A DNA stretch of 64,000 nucleotides from Thermus antranikianii DSM 12462 (GTDB lineage: Bacteria > Deinococcota > Deinococci > Deinococcales > Thermaceae), in the NCBI RefSeq assembly GCF_000423905.1, contig NZ_AUIW01000012.1, forward strand, positions 1-64,000, given 5' to 3'. Numbering within the stretch: position 1 is the first letter of the stretch; each line of letters starts with the position of its first letter. The notes under the pieces were generated by a model. The model was not told where the DNA came from and made no database searches. It saw only the letters and a list, made by a program, of their open reading frames with translations. Positions 33,343 through 43,177 of the stretch are shown here, piece after piece. The position numbers and the translations under genes were made by a program.

Positions 33343-33949
33343 ATACCACCTGGAACCCCCACCGCCCCCCGAGGATCCCCAGCGCCTCCAGGAGGGTTTC
33401 CGCCTCCTTCCTTTCCCCGGGAAACCCGGAAAGAAGCAGGTACAAAAGGGTGGCCAGCTCCCCCAGGACCAGGAAGCCGTACCGCCTTTTTTCCTCCTCC
33501 CAAACCGCCTCCATGCGCAGGCGGGCCATGCGCCAGGGAGCGGAAAGGAAATGGCCCTTTTGCAAGCCCGCCTCGGGTTCGCAAAGCCTCGGGTCGCCTT
33601 GGGTGAGAAGCCCCCGGCAGGCAAGCGGACGCCAGGGATAGACACCGCAGAGGCTCTCTTCCAGAAAAGGGCAGGGGGTGCGGGTTAGGAAGAACTGGCT
33701 TGGGAAGTGGGGGTCGTCCTTGCCTTCCCTGAGAAGGGCAAGCCGCCTGGGGCCTTCCTTAAGGAGCCTGGAGCGCTGGGCCTCGCTGAGGTGGGGAAGA
33801 AGGGCTTCCCCTTCCAGGCGGGAAAGGGTCACCAGGCCATGGCAGCAGGCAAAGCATCCCGCGCGGCAGGAGGGGGTAATCCCCTTCTTGGCCAGGTAGT
33901 CGGCCAAATCCGCCTCGAGGGCCAGCCAATGGGCTTCCACCGGGTTCAT
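33341..33949 (-). CDS. YkgJ-type cysteine-cluster protein
   Basis: This 202-residue protein belongs to the zinc/iron-chelating YkgJ family. Conserved cysteines lie in SCRAGCFACCHGLVTLS (about 28-44) and in TPCPFLEESLCGVYPWRPLACRG (about 111-133), the usual CxxxCxxCC plus CPFL...CxIYxxRPxxCR layout. The C-terminal 70 residues are helical. The start ATG at 33949 overlaps the stop of the upstream small gene by 4 bases (ATGA). Biochemical role is unknown across the family. Confidence 0.85.
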   Translation of the reverse strand: MNPVEAHWLALEADLADYLAKKGITPSCRAGCFACCHGLVTLSRLEGEALLPHLSEAQRSRLLKEGPRRLALLREGKDDPHFPSQFFLTRTPCPFLEESLCGVYPWRPLACRGLLTQGDPRLCEPEAGLQKGHFLSAPWRMARLRMEAVWEEEKRRYGFLVLGELATLLYLLLSGFPGERKEAETLLEALGILGGRWGFQVV

Positions 33950-34158
33950 CGGCGCAGGCGGTAGACACCCCTTCTGGGGTCGAAGGGACAGGCTCTCACG
34001 GCCACCTGGGGGCAGTGACGCCGGTACCGGGCCACCTCCTCCGCCAGGGCCTTGGGCAGGTGGCATCGGAGGCAACGGGCCTGGGGAGAGGCTTGCCGCA
34101 ACCGGTAGGCGAGTAATAGGGCCAGGCCCGAAAGGAAGAGAAGACCAAAAGCCTCCAC
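33946..34158 (-). CDS. Small membrane-anchored CxxC protein, 70 aa
   Basis: I do not recognise the family. An N-terminal hydrophobic helix (AFGLLFLSGLALLLAY, residues 3-18) is followed by a basic soluble part with CLRCHLPKAL (CxxC-H, about 29-38), RRHC (46-49) and a further Cys near residue 57, which suggests zinc or haem-free metal binding. It starts at a GTG 7 bases after a minus-strand TACACT, so it is leaderless, and it is coupled to the YkgJ-type gene. It is divergent from the DinB gene with 23 bases between start codons. Confidence 0.65.
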   Translation of the reverse strand: MEAFGLLFLSGLALLLAYRLRQASPQARCLRCHLPKALAEEVARYRRHCPQVAVRACPFDPRRGVYRLRR

Positions 34159-34165
34159 AGGGGTT

Positions 34166-34175
34166 AGTGTAAGCT
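34166..34175. promoter_or_regulatory. Overlapping divergent -10 elements (CxxC gene and DinB gene)
   Basis: The minus-strand TACACT (34166-34171) and plus-strand TAAGCT (34170-34175) share two bases, and each lies 6-7 bases from its start codon. The two polymerases could not bind together. Confidence 0.6.
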
Positions 34176-34181
34176 CTTCTT

Positions 34182-34679
34182 ATGGCCAGTCTTGCGCCTT
34201 TCCTGCAAGCCCTAGAACCCGGGGTTTCCCCGGCCGTTTCCGCCTGGATCAAGGGCCTTAAGGAAGTGGAGCTCCACCTGGACCGTTGGGCCTTCGACCT
34301 TTCGGAGGAGGGTTTTTGGTGGCGGCCCAAGGAGGGGCTGAACCCCATCGGGGGCCTGGTGCGCCACATCACCGGAAGCTCCTTGCGGCTTCTTTCCTAC
34401 GCCTTCCCCCAGGAGCTTCCCGACTGGGCCAAGAAGGGGCGGGAATGGGAGCTCCAGGGGGAGCCCGAGGCCAAGGAGGTGGTGGAGGCCCGCTTCCGGG
34501 AGGCTTGGGCCAGGCTCCTTTCCGCCTTCCAGAGCCTACGGGAGGAGGAGCTCGGCCAGGAGGTTCCGGTGGGCACCCAGGGTCTTAAGGCTCCCAGGGC
34601 CCATATCCTCCACCACCTGGTGGAGCATGCCCAGCACCATGCGGGGCAGATCATCTACGCCCGCAAGCTCCTGGGCTGA
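34182..34679 (+). CDS. DinB-family putative metalloenzyme
   Basis: This is a four-helix DinB/YfiT-like protein of 165 residues. The metal-binding histidines are expected at GGLVRHITGSS (about residue 62) and in HHLVEHAQHHAGQI (about 145-158). Family members include thiol S-transferases (bacillithiol-, mycothiol-dependent) and many of unknown role. The ATG at 34182 lies 6 bases after TAAGCT, so it is leaderless. It is followed 38 bases later by an unrelated gene with its own -10-like element. Confidence 0.85.
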   Translation: MASLAPFLQALEPGVSPAVSAWIKGLKEVELHLDRWAFDLSEEGFWWRPKEGLNPIGGLVRHITGSSLRLLSYAFPQELPDWAKKGREWELQGEPEAKEVVEARFREAWARLLSAFQSLREEELGQEVPVGTQGLKAPRAHILHHLVEHAQHHAGQIIYARKLLG

Positions 34680-34717
34680 GGACTCCTGTCCCCGGGAGAT
34701 GGCTGTAAGCTGTTCCC

Positions 34718-35113
34718 ATGGAACGCGTTGGCCTGCGCGCTTCTCCCAGGATTACCCTCGAGGCCCTCAAGGAAGCCCTTAAGGGCGTGCGCTTTCCTGA
34801 GGCCAAGGTCTATTTCATCACCGACTGGCAGGACCGCCGGCACCAGGCCCGGTACGCCCTTCTCATCCACGGGGGCAAGAAGGACCTCCTCACCCCTGAC
34901 GCCTTCGGCCCCGCCTTTCAGGGAGGGGAAGAGGCGCTTTCGGAGCTGGTTAGCCTGTTGCTGGACCTTGGGGCCAGGAAGTTCTACGAGGCGGTGGTGT
35001 CCCCGGCGGAGATGACGGCCCTCTTGGAGCTACCGCCCGAGGAACTGGTGAGGCGGATCAACGCCATCGCCAACCCCACCGACCCGGGCATCTACCTGAA
35101 AAGGGCCGCCTAA
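34718..35113 (+). CDS. Conserved hypothetical protein, 131 aa
   Basis: I do not recognise this family. The protein is soluble and mixed alpha/beta: an N-terminal ITLEALKEALKGVRFPEAKVYFIT segment with an early beta strand, DWQDRRHQARYALLIHGGKKDLL in the middle, and ALSELVSLLLDLGARKFYEAVVSPAEM near 75-100. The ATG at 34718 is 6 bases after TAAGCT, a leaderless layout. Its TAA stop overlaps the stop of the convergent mvaB (CTAA at 35110-35113). The Asp/His/Lys content suggests a small enzyme or ligand-binding protein, but this is not established. Confidence 0.6.
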   Translation: MERVGLRASPRITLEALKEALKGVRFPEAKVYFITDWQDRRHQARYALLIHGGKKDLLTPDAFGPAFQGGEEALSELVSLLLDLGARKFYEAVVSPAEMTALLELPPEELVRRINAIANPTDPGIYLKRAA

Positions 35114-35976
35114 CCGTATAGAAGCTTAAGCCGGGCGGCTTCCCCTGCCAGCTCGGGGAGGGCTTTTAGGTCTATTCCCATGTGGAAGCCTTTGGCTTCC
35201 AGGTAGGGGAGGACCTTTTCCGTGGGCAGGTTTCCCACCAGCTCATCCCCGGCGAAGGGGCAGCCCCCTACCCCGGCCAAGGCGCCCTCCAACCAGAGGA
35301 TGCCGGCCGCCAGCACCGCCTCCACCTTGGCCAAGACCCCTTCCGGGCGGGCGTGCAGGTGGGCGCCCAGGCCCTCGGGGCCAAAGCGGGCCACGGCCTC
35401 CCCTAGCACCTCCTGGATGCGGCTTGCCTCCGCCACCCCGTAGGTGTCCGCCAGGGCGATCTCCTCAACCCCAAGTTCCCGTAGCCGCGCGATATCTTCC
35501 AGGACCCCCTCCACGCTCCAGGGATCCCCGTAGGGGTTGCCGAAGGCCATGGAAAGGTAGACCACCAGGCCAAGCTTTCCTTTTGTGGCCTCCACCATGG
35601 CCTTTACCAGGGGCCAGGATTCCTGCCGGGTGCGATTGGTGTTCTTCCGCTGGAAGGTTTCCGAGAGGGAGAAGGGGTAGCCGATGGCCGTGAGGTTTGG
35701 GGCCTTAAGGGCCCTTTCCAGGCCCTTTTCGTTGGCCACGATGGCCAGATAGGTGCGGCCCTGGGGTGGGGGAAGGCTGGCCAGCACCTCCTCGGCATCC
35801 GCCATCTGGGGCACCCACTTGGGGGAGACGAAGCTGGTGAGGTCCAGATGGCGAAACCCCGATTCCAGGAGTTTCTTTAGGAAGGCCACCTTCTCCTCGG
35901 TGGGGATGAAGCGGCTGAAGCCCTGCCAGGCATCCCGGGGGCATTCAACCCACCGGATATTTCGAGGCCTATTCAT
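35110..35976 (-). CDS. mvaB: Hydroxymethylglutaryl-CoA lyase
   Basis: This enzyme cleaves HMG-CoA to acetoacetate and acetyl-CoA, the last step of leucine breakdown. The 288-residue protein has WVECPRDAWQG near the N terminus, FRHLDLTSFVSPKWVPQMAD and the active-site GVGGCPFAG (about 240-248). Upstream lies a foreign AT-rich gene, then the carboxylase beta subunit of the same pathway. The ATG at 35976 overlaps the foreign gene's stop (ATGAATAG), and a GTG at 35985 is also in frame; the original start may have been replaced at the insertion edge, since residues 1-7 (MNRPRNI) precede the conserved part. Confidence 0.88.
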   Translation of the reverse strand: MNRPRNIRWVECPRDAWQGFSRFIPTEEKVAFLKKLLESGFRHLDLTSFVSPKWVPQMADAEEVLASLPPPQGRTYLAIVANEKGLERALKAPNLTAIGYPFSLSETFQRKNTNRTRQESWPLVKAMVEATKGKLGLVVYLSMAFGNPYGDPWSVEGVLEDIARLRELGVEEIALADTYGVAEASRIQEVLGEAVARFGPEGLGAHLHARPEGVLAKVEAVLAAGILWLEGALAGVGGCPFAGDELVGNLPTEKVLPYLEAKGFHMGIDLKALPELAGEAARLKLLYG

Positions 35977-36619
35977 TGCACTCACTACCTACGACGTACT
36001 TTTTGAATAACGCTTCGAGCAAAACTACCGCAGCCAGCAACAGCTTAAGTTCTTCTTTTGTCAGCCACCTTTCCATTTCAGCTGTATGTGCATGCTGTAT
36101 CGGATTTCTGAAGCAGCTATAAAAGGTTGATAGGAGCTTACCAAAATGGTTGCGGAAACCTTTGGTTACCTCTGGAGCAACATTTTCAATACAGAGATTC
36201 TCCTTTTGGGCGACGGTTTCAAGCACTTGGGCCCCGGGTTTTTCTTTTATATCTACTCCGGATTTTTCTCTAGAAAGGCGCTCTAACCGTGTGAAGCATT
36301 CCCTTATTGCGGCGATGAGGTCAGCGGAGGTTGGTTCGCTGTTCAAGATGGTGACGCCGTATGGCAGAAGGTCGATTGTGATTTTTGCCTGTTGATCTAA
36401 TTTAACGAGCTCCTCTTCAAGTTTTTTTAATAAAGCAGGATCTCCCTGAGGAAGACGCTTCCCCGAGTTGTAAAAGTTAACGTTACAAGCTTTGCCTGAG
36501 CCTTTGTCATGTACCACAAGTTGGATTCCATAGGGGATCTCCCTTTCCTCCACCTCGTATCCCAAATAGCTTGCTCCATTTCTGGTTCTTTCCTTATCCC
36601 ATGGCCAAGCTTTCATCAT
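35969..36619 (-). CDS. Foreign RnlA-like protein: TBP-like N-terminal domain plus HEPN domain
   Basis: This is a 216-residue protein with markedly AT-rich codons (lysine AAA, asparagine AAT and the like) inside a very GC-rich region. The N-terminal half has a GIQLVVHDKG and CNVNFYNSGKRLPQG strand pattern (about 31-59), like the TBP-type folds of RnlA toxins and RNase HIII. The C-terminal helical region (about 150-210) contains RNPIQH (R171-H176), the RX4H motif of HEPN ribonucleases, followed by a hydrophobic helix. RnlA toxins combine these two folds, so I infer an RNase-type toxin or abortive-infection protein. No antitoxin gene is adjacent. ATG at 36619. Confidence 0.6.
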   Translation of the reverse strand: MMKAWPWDKERTRNGASYLGYEVEEREIPYGIQLVVHDKGSGKACNVNFYNSGKRLPQGDPALLKKLEEELVKLDQQAKITIDLLPYGVTILNSEPTSADLIAAIRECFTRLERLSREKSGVDIKEKPGAQVLETVAQKENLCIENVAPEVTKGFRNHFGKLLSTFYSCFRNPIQHAHTAEMERWLTKEELKLLLAAVVLLEALFKKYVVGSECNE

Positions 36620-36652
36620 ATTTGCATTTTAAGCACAGTTATAGTAAAAAGT

Positions 36653-38335
<1,683 letters not shown>

Positions 38336-38341
38336 GGCCTT

Positions 38342-38347
38342 AGTATA
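38342..38347 (-). promoter_or_regulatory. -10 TATACT of the carboxylase operon
   Basis: It ends 6 bases before the ATG at 38335 with no ribosome-binding site, giving a leaderless start. Confidence 0.6.
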
Positions 38348-38359
38348 ACGTTTTTCTGC

Positions 38360-38845
38360 TTATCGGGGAAAAAGCGTAGCCCCCTCAGGGGGACAAGGGG
38401 TTTGGGACAGGGCCTTTTGCCGCTGGGCCTGGCGCCTGGCCTCCCGGTCCACCCGTTCGTTCTCCGGGTGGCCGCCATGTCCACGCACCCAGTGGGCCAC
38501 CACCCGGTGCCGTTTGAGTTCCGGCATAAGGGCTTCCCAGAGGTCGCGGTTTTCTATGGGCTTGCCGTCCGCTCTGCGCATCCCCCTTTTTTCCCAGGCG
38601 GGGAGCCACTCGTTTAAGGCCTTCACCAGGTACTGGCTGTCGGAGAAGAGGTGTACTTCACAGGGTTCCTTGAGCGCCCTAAGCCCTTGCAGCAGGGCGG
38701 TGAGCTCCATGCGGTTGTTGGTGGTGCAGGGCTCACCTCCGGAAAGCATTCGTTCGTGGCTACCGTAGCGTAAAAGCGCCGCCCACCCGCCAGGGCCGGG
38801 GTTGCCCAGGCAGGCCCCATCGGTGAAAAGCTCCACCTGTTTCAC
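38360..38845 (-). CDS. rnhA: Ribonuclease HI
   Basis: This enzyme cleaves the RNA strand of RNA-DNA hybrids. The 161-residue protein has the catalytic acidic residues in LFTDGACLGNPGPGGWAALL (Asp about 9), NRMELTALLQGL (Glu about 47), FSDSQYLVKAL (Asp about 69) and the C-terminal VRGHGGHPENERVD (His, Asp about 133). It is the last gene of an operon with the GYD, VOC and Uma2 genes; its ATG overlaps the stop of the upstream gene by 4 bases (ATGA). Confidence 0.95.
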   Translation of the reverse strand: MKQVELFTDGACLGNPGPGGWAALLRYGSHERMLSGGEPCTTNNRMELTALLQGLRALKEPCEVHLFSDSQYLVKALNEWLPAWEKRGMRRADGKPIENRDLWEALMPELKRHRVVAHWVRGHGGHPENERVDREARRQAQRQKALSQTPCPPEGATLFPR

Positions 38846-39363
38846 GACCAGGGGATGGGCCGATGGGGGAAGGCCAGGGGGGCCTTGGCCTCGCCGGGGA
38901 AGAGGATCTCCCTGAGGCGGTAGTGGTCCTCTTGGGGATGGCGGTAGACCTCCAGGAGGTTTTCCACCAGGTTCACGATCCAGACCTCAGGGATACCAGC
39001 TTTGGCATACAGGGCGAGCTTCCTGCGGTCGTGGTCCAGGCTGGTGTCGGCCACCTCTATGAGGAGGAGGACGTCCTGGGGCTCAGGGAGGCGCTCGCTG
39101 TACTGTTCCAGGGGGGGTTTCAGCACCTGAAGGTCGGGTTCGGGTTCGGAGTCGGGGGAAAGGCGCAGGGGGGATTGCACGGCGATGACCGCCTCCTCTC
39201 CCAATAGAGCCTGGAGCCTCTTGTCCAACTGGGCTACAGCAAAGACGTGCCTAGGACCAATCGGGCTCATCTCGTAGATCTCTCCCTCGAGGAGCTCGAG
39301 GTGCTTCACCCCCTGGAAGAGGCGCTCAAACTCCTCTACCCCGAAGCGGTACCGGGTGGCCAT
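38842..39363 (-). CDS. Uma2-family putative restriction-endonuclease-fold protein
   Basis: This is a DUF820/Uma2 protein of 173 residues, a PD-(D/E)XK-like fold of unknown function. The family features are visible: VEEFERLFQG, LLEGEIYEMSPIGPRHVFAVAQL (about 23-45), SEPEPDLQVLKP (acidic, about 72-83) and LLIEVADTSLDHDRRKLALYAKAGIPEVWIVN (about 98-130). It overlaps rnhA by 4 bases. Such genes are frequent in Thermus and cyanobacteria, sometimes in many copies. A role in DNA cleavage is inferred from fold only. Confidence 0.85.
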   Translation of the reverse strand: MATRYRFGVEEFERLFQGVKHLELLEGEIYEMSPIGPRHVFAVAQLDKRLQALLGEEAVIAVQSPLRLSPDSEPEPDLQVLKPPLEQYSERLPEPQDVLLLIEVADTSLDHDRRKLALYAKAGIPEVWIVNLVENLLEVYRHPQEDHYRLREILFPGEAKAPLAFPHRPIPWS

Positions 39364-39367
39364 GCCC

Positions 39368-39748
39368 TCATTCTAGGCCCCAGATGGCGGCGGGGGCCAG
39401 CTCCACCAGGTTTCCCGCGGGGTCGCGGGTGTAGAGGCTTTTCCCCCTGGGCCAGTCCGCCCACCAGACGGGAAAGCCCGCTTCCTCCAGCCTCTTGGCC
39501 CAAGAGGGAAGCTCCTCCTCAGCCACCTTAAAGGCCACGTGAACGCTTCCTTGGGCCCCGTGGGGGGGAAGGTTTTCCTCCTTTGCCGTGTGATGGGGGT
39601 TGAAGACCAAAAAGACCCCCTTTCCTGCCCGGAAGAAGGCATGGCGCGGGGGCTGGTACTGGAAGCAAGGAAGGCCCAGGACCCCCTCGTAAAAGGCCCG
39701 GGCCTTCTCCAGATCCACGGCGTAGACGGCGGTTTCCAGAACCTCCAC
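39368..39748 (-). CDS. VOC-family (glyoxalase/bleomycin-resistance-like) protein
   Basis: This is a vicinal oxygen chelate fold protein of 126 residues, with TAVYAVDLEKARAFYEGVLGLP at the start, HHTAKEENLPPHGAQGSVHVAFKV in the middle and GKSLYTRDPAGNLVEL near the end, which supplies the typical metal-ligand Glu. The reaction is unknown: possible roles are dioxygenase, glyoxalase or fosfomycin/bleomycin-type resistance. The start GTG shares one base with the GYD-gene stop (TAGTG), so the pair is coupled. It is followed 4 bases later by the Uma2 gene. Confidence 0.82.
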   Translation of the reverse strand: MEVLETAVYAVDLEKARAFYEGVLGLPCFQYQPPRHAFFRAGKGVFLVFNPHHTAKEENLPPHGAQGSVHVAFKVAEEELPSWAKRLEEAGFPVWWADWPRGKSLYTRDPAGNLVELAPAAIWGLE

Positions 39749-40035
39749 TACTTGAGCCTGGCGATGAGGTCGGCCACGGGGATGGCCTCGAGGGTGGTGG
39801 TCCTCACGCTTCCCCTGGCCGAGAGGTGGAGCATGGCCCGGGCCACCGCCAGGGCATCCTCCGCCTCCACGATGTTCACGAAGTCATAAGGCCCCAAAAC
39901 CGCGTACTGGGCCACCACCTTGACCCCGAAGTCCCGCTCCAGTTCCTGGTTCACTTCCTTGATGCGCTCGGGGTTTTTCACCAGGGTCTCGGCGCCGTCA
40001 TCCGTGAGGGTGCTGAGAACGATAAAGGTAGGCAT
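39748..40035 (-). CDS. GYD-domain protein, 95 aa
   Basis: This small ferredoxin-fold protein shows the hallmark LGPYDFVNIVEAED (GPYD, near residues 47-60). GYD proteins are conserved, function unknown. It has a usable ribosome-binding site (GGAGG) before the ATG at 40035 and is the first gene of the four-gene rnhA operon. The region upstream (40036-40214) separates it from the divergent lipoprotein gene. Confidence 0.85.
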   Translation of the reverse strand: MPTFIVLSTLTDDGAETLVKNPERIKEVNQELERDFGVKVVAQYAVLGPYDFVNIVEAEDALAVARAMLHLSARGSVRTTTLEAIPVADLIARLK

Positions 40036-40214
40036 CTTGGCCTCCTTTCGCTTCCAGTCTACGCCGGATGGGTCTCTAGATCCAGGTGGTTAGCAGGGGG
40101 TGTGGGCAGAAGTTCCGTGGGGGCCAGGGCGTTTAAGGAATTTGTAAGGGGGTGGTTGGCACTCTGGATTCGAGCCTCGGGGTTTTGCCCTTGGGGCTTG
40201 AAAGGAGGTTTGCT
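40036..40214. other. Intergenic region between GYD gene and lipoprotein gene
   Basis: This 179-bp gap holds GTTTAAG-N3-TTTGTAAG at 40131-40148, close to the motif before the other lipoprotein gene, and a strong AAAGGAGGT ribosome-binding site before the ATG at 40215. The minus-strand side carries the Shine-Dalgarno of the GYD gene. No gene was seen. Confidence 0.5.
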
Positions 40215-41129
40215 ATGAGGAAGTTGCTGGCAATAGGGTTCTTGCTGGCGGGTCTCATGGGGTTGCTGGTGGCTTGCCAGCAAGGCGGTGGGGGTACTCA
40301 GCTTGGGGATCCGGACTTCCGCATCGTTCTGAGTAAGGCCAGTGTGGATCTCACCCCTTCTGCCCCCAGGCAGGAGATCCTGGTGCAAGTGGTGGCGAAG
40401 AACGGCTTCAACGGCCAAGTGACCCTTAGCTTGGAGGATGTGCCGGAGGGCATGAATGCCTCCTTCAATCCCGGGGCTGTGACTCCCCAGTCTCTGGAGG
40501 TGGTCACGGGGGTGGGGGCGGCTACTTTGATGTTGGAGAAAGGCTCTGCTGCAGGTGGGAACTACACCATTAAGGTCGTCGGACAGAGTGGTTCTGTACG
40601 GAAGGAAGTTGCCTTGCCAGTAACCGTAGCCAGTTCCTTGCTTCCCAACCAGGTATTCGATTTTTCTCAAGGAATACCACCTGATTGGAGGATCATAGAT
40701 AACACCGGCAACGGTGCTTGGTCCACGAACGATGAGTGCGATAGAGAAACAGATTATGGTCCTCTGGACCCCATCCAAGCACCCTTTGCCATCATCGACT
40801 CCGATTGTCTGGGTGAAGTGGATGTGGATACGGAGCTTTGGACTCCTGCTTTGAATCTTTCGAGCTTTTCTACAGTCAAACTTCATTTTGATCACTACTT
40901 CTACTACTACACCGATGAAATTGGCGACGTAGATGTGAGCGTTGATGGCGGTAACACTTGGATCAACGTGGCTCGCTTCCAGGGAGAGGACGTGGGTCCT
41001 GAAACCCGTACTGTGGACATCAGCTCCATTGCCGCGGGCAAGCCCAACGTCATTATTCGCTTCCACTACTACGATGCGTACTGGGATTGGTTCTGGATTG
41101 TTGACAACATACGCGTAGAGGCTTACTGA
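40215..41129 (+). CDS. Predicted lipoprotein with Ig-like and MAM/carbohydrate-binding-like regions
   Basis: This 304-residue extracytoplasmic lipoprotein has a lipobox LLVACQQ (Cys about 21) after a hydrophobic start, a Gly-rich linker, then a beta-rich domain of about 90 residues (FRIVLSKASVDLTPSAP onward) that resembles bacterial Ig-like repeats. The second half, from FDFSQGIPPDWRIIDNTG through VWIVDNIRVEAY-type C-terminal strands, resembles the jelly-roll of MAM or choice-of-anchor domains. It is less GC-rich than neighbours. The AAAGGAGGT ribosome-binding site supports the ATG at 40215. Function is unknown. Confidence 0.7.
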   Translation: MRKLLAIGFLLAGLMGLLVACQQGGGGTQLGDPDFRIVLSKASVDLTPSAPRQEILVQVVAKNGFNGQVTLSLEDVPEGMNASFNPGAVTPQSLEVVTGVGAATLMLEKGSAAGGNYTIKVVGQSGSVRKEVALPVTVASSLLPNQVFDFSQGIPPDWRIIDNTGNGAWSTNDECDRETDYGPLDPIQAPFAIIDSDCLGEVDVDTELWTPALNLSSFSTVKLHFDHYFYYYTDEIGDVDVSVDGGNTWINVARFQGEDVGPETRTVDISSIAAGKPNVIIRFHYYDAYWDWFWIVDNIRVEAY

Positions 41130-41146
41130 ACATCAGCTGTTTGGCT

Positions 41147-41174
41147 GGGAGTGAGGGGAATACTCCTCACTCCC
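41147..41174. terminator. Convergent hairpin between lipoprotein gene and guaA
   Basis: GGGAGTGAGG (41147-41156), an 8-base loop and CCTCACTCCC (41165-41174) form a 10-bp stem that includes the guaA stop codon. There is no strong U tract in either direction. Confidence 0.55.
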
Positions 41175-42678
41175 ATTCTATGGTGGCAGGAGGCTTCGAG
41201 GTGAGGTCGTAGACCACCCGGCCGATCTCCGGCACCCTGCGGGTGATGCGCCGGGCTGCCTCGTCCAGGAAGTCCAGGGGCAGCCTGGCCCAGTCGGCGG
41301 TCATGAAATCCTCGGTGGTCACAGCCCTTAAGGCCAGAACGTAGCCGTACTTCCGCTCGTCCCCCGCCACCCCTACGCTCCGCACGGGGGTGAGGACGGC
41401 CAGGGCCTGGGCCACCTGGGAATACAGCCCCCACTCCCTTAGAAGGCTTATGAAGATATCGTCGGCCCGCCGGAGGATGTCCAGTTTTTCCTCCGTGACC
41501 TCCCCCAGGATGCGCACCGCCAAGCCCGGCCCCGGGAAGGGGTGGCGCAGGCGGATAGGGTCGGGAAGGCCGAGAAGCAGGGCGAGTTCCCTTACCTCGT
41601 CCTTGAAGAGGAGGCGGAAGGGCTCGAGGAGCTCGAACTTCAAATCTTCAGGAAGACCGCCCACGTTGTGGTGGCTTTTGATCTTGGCCGCTCCCGGCTC
41701 CCCGGCGGACTCGATCACGTCGGGGTAGAGGGTCCCCTGGGCGAGGAAGCGGAAGGGGCCTGCTTCCCGGGCCACCTGGGAGAAGACCTCCACGAACTCC
41801 CGCCCGATAATCCGGCGCTTTTCCTCGGGGTCTTCCACCCCCTTGAGGGCCGTAAGGAAGCGCTCCCTGGCGTCCACCACCCGGAGGTTTACCCCAAGGG
41901 CCCTAAGGGCTCCTTCCACCTCCTCCCGTTCCCCCAGGCGCAGGAGGCCGTGGTCCACGAAGACCGCCAGGTGGTTCACCCGGGCCTTGGCCAGGAGGAG
42001 GGCCAGGGTGCTGGAGTCCACCCCGCCGGAAACCGCCAGGAGCACCCGGTCCTCGCCCACCCTTTCCCGCACTTCCTTAACCAGGCTTTCCAGCACGTGC
42101 TCCGGAGTCCAGTCCCGCTTTACCCCGGCGATCTCCAGAAAGTTTTCCAGAATCTGCATCCCCTTGGGGGTATGGGCCACCTCGGGGTGGAACTGGACGG
42201 CGAAGGTCTTTCCGTCCGGGGCTTCCATGGCCGCCACGGGGTTTTCCTCGGTTTCCGCCACCACCCGCCACCCCGGGGGAAGCTCGGTCACCGCGTCCTG
42301 GTGGCTCATCCAGACCTGGACCTCGCCCTCCAAGCCTTTGAAGAGGGGTCCCTGGTAGCGGGTGAGGAGGGCCTTGCCGTACTCTGCCCGCCCTATGCGC
42401 TCCACCCTGCCCCCAAGCTCCTGGGCGAGAAGCTGCATCCCGTAGCAGATGCCCAAGGTGGGAAGGCCGAGGGTGAGCACCCGGGGGTCGGGGCGGGGGG
42501 AATCGGGGTCAAAGACGCTGTTGGGTCCGCCGGAGAGGATTAGGGCTTGGGGCTTGTGCTTAAGGATTTCCTCCAGGCTTGCCCGCCCCGGCAGGATCAG
42601 GGAAAAGACCCTAAGCTCGCGGAGCCTTCTGGCAATGAGGCGGGTGTATTGGGAACCGAAGTCCAGGACCAGGACCAT
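41167..42678 (-). CDS. guaA: GMP synthase (glutamine-hydrolysing)
   Basis: This enzyme converts XMP to GMP with glutamine. The 503-residue protein has a class I amidotransferase domain ([11 protein letters not shown], catalytic Cys in LGICYGMQL, the [13 protein letters not shown] His/Glu pair), a PP-loop ATPase domain ([11 protein letters not shown]) and a C-terminal dimerisation domain ([15 protein letters not shown]). The start ATG at 42678 lies 7 bases after a minus-strand TAGACT, so it is leaderless, and the longer upstream frame is not used. It is divergent from luxS with 31 bases between start codons. Confidence 0.95.
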   Translation of the reverse strand: MVLVLDFGSQYTRLIARRLRELRVFSLILPGRASLEEILKHKPQALILSGGPNSVFDPDSPRPDPRVLTLGLPTLGICYGMQLLAQELGGRVERIGRAEYGKALLTRYQGPLFKGLEGEVQVWMSHQDAVTELPPGWRVVAETEENPVAAMEAPDGKTFAVQFHPEVAHTPKGMQILENFLEIAGVKRDWTPEHVLESLVKEVRERVGEDRVLLAVSGGVDSSTLALLLAKARVNHLAVFVDHGLLRLGEREEVEGALRALGVNLRVVDARERFLTALKGVEDPEEKRRIIGREFVEVFSQVAREAGPFRFLAQGTLYPDVIESAGEPGAAKIKSHHNVGGLPEDLKFELLEPFRLLFKDEVRELALLLGLPDPIRLRHPFPGPGLAVRILGEVTEEKLDILRRADDIFISLLREWGLYSQVAQALAVLTPVRSVGVAGDERKYGYVLALRAVTTEDFMTADWARLPLDFLDEAARRITRRVPEIGRVVYDLTSKPPATIEWE

Positions 42679-42709
42679 GGAAGCCAGTCTAGCAGGGTAG
42701 GATAAAGCC

Positions 42710-43177
42710 ATGGCCGAGGTGGAAAGCTTTGCCCTGGACCACACGAAGGTGAAGGCTCCTTATGTCCGCCTGGCGGGGAGGAAGGCGGTGGGGAGTGGCC
42801 TGGTGGAGAAGTACGACCTGCGCCTGGCCCAGCCCAACCGGGAAGCCCTGCCCACGGGGGCCTTGCACACCCTCGAGCACCTTTTGGCTGGCTACCTCCG
42901 CGACCACCTGGAAGGGGTCATAGACCTTTCCCCCATGGGGTGCCGCACGGGGTTTTACCTGGTGGTGGAAGGCCCTTTGGAGGAGGAAAGGGTTTTGGTG
43001 GCCTTTGAACGGGCCTTAAGGGATGTTCTCCTGCACGAGGGGCCCATTCCCGGGGCCAGCTTCAGGGAGTGCGGCAACTACCGCGACCACGACCTCCAAG
43101 GGGCCAAGGCCTGGGCGGAGAAGGTGCTGAGGGAAGGACTGAAGGTTCAGGCCACCCTTCCCCTGGAGGAAAGGTGA
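42710..43177 (+). CDS. luxS: S-ribosylhomocysteine lyase (AI-2 synthase)
   Basis: This enzyme splits S-ribosylhomocysteine into homocysteine and the AI-2 precursor DPD. The 155-residue protein has the metal site HTLEH (53-57), catalytic Cys in [10 protein letters not shown] (about C78) and a third metal ligand Cys in [13 protein letters not shown] (about C121). Metal is probably iron or zinc. The ATG is 6 bases after TAGGAT, a leaderless layout. It overlaps mtnN by 4 bases, pairing the two successive steps of the activated methyl cycle. Confidence 0.95.
   Translation: MAEVESFALDHTKVKAPYVRLAGRKAVGSGLVEKYDLRLAQPNREALPTGALHTLEHLLAGYLRDHLEGVIDLSPMGCRTGFYLVVEGPLEEERVLVAFERALRDVLLHEGPIPGASFRECGNYRDHDLQGAKAWAEKVLREGLKVQATLPLEER

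Noticed and set aside
36620-36652. Separate antitoxin gene for the RnlA-like protein
   Set aside because: The 33-base gap to the carboxylase gene is too small for a gene, and neither neighbour resembles an antitoxin.
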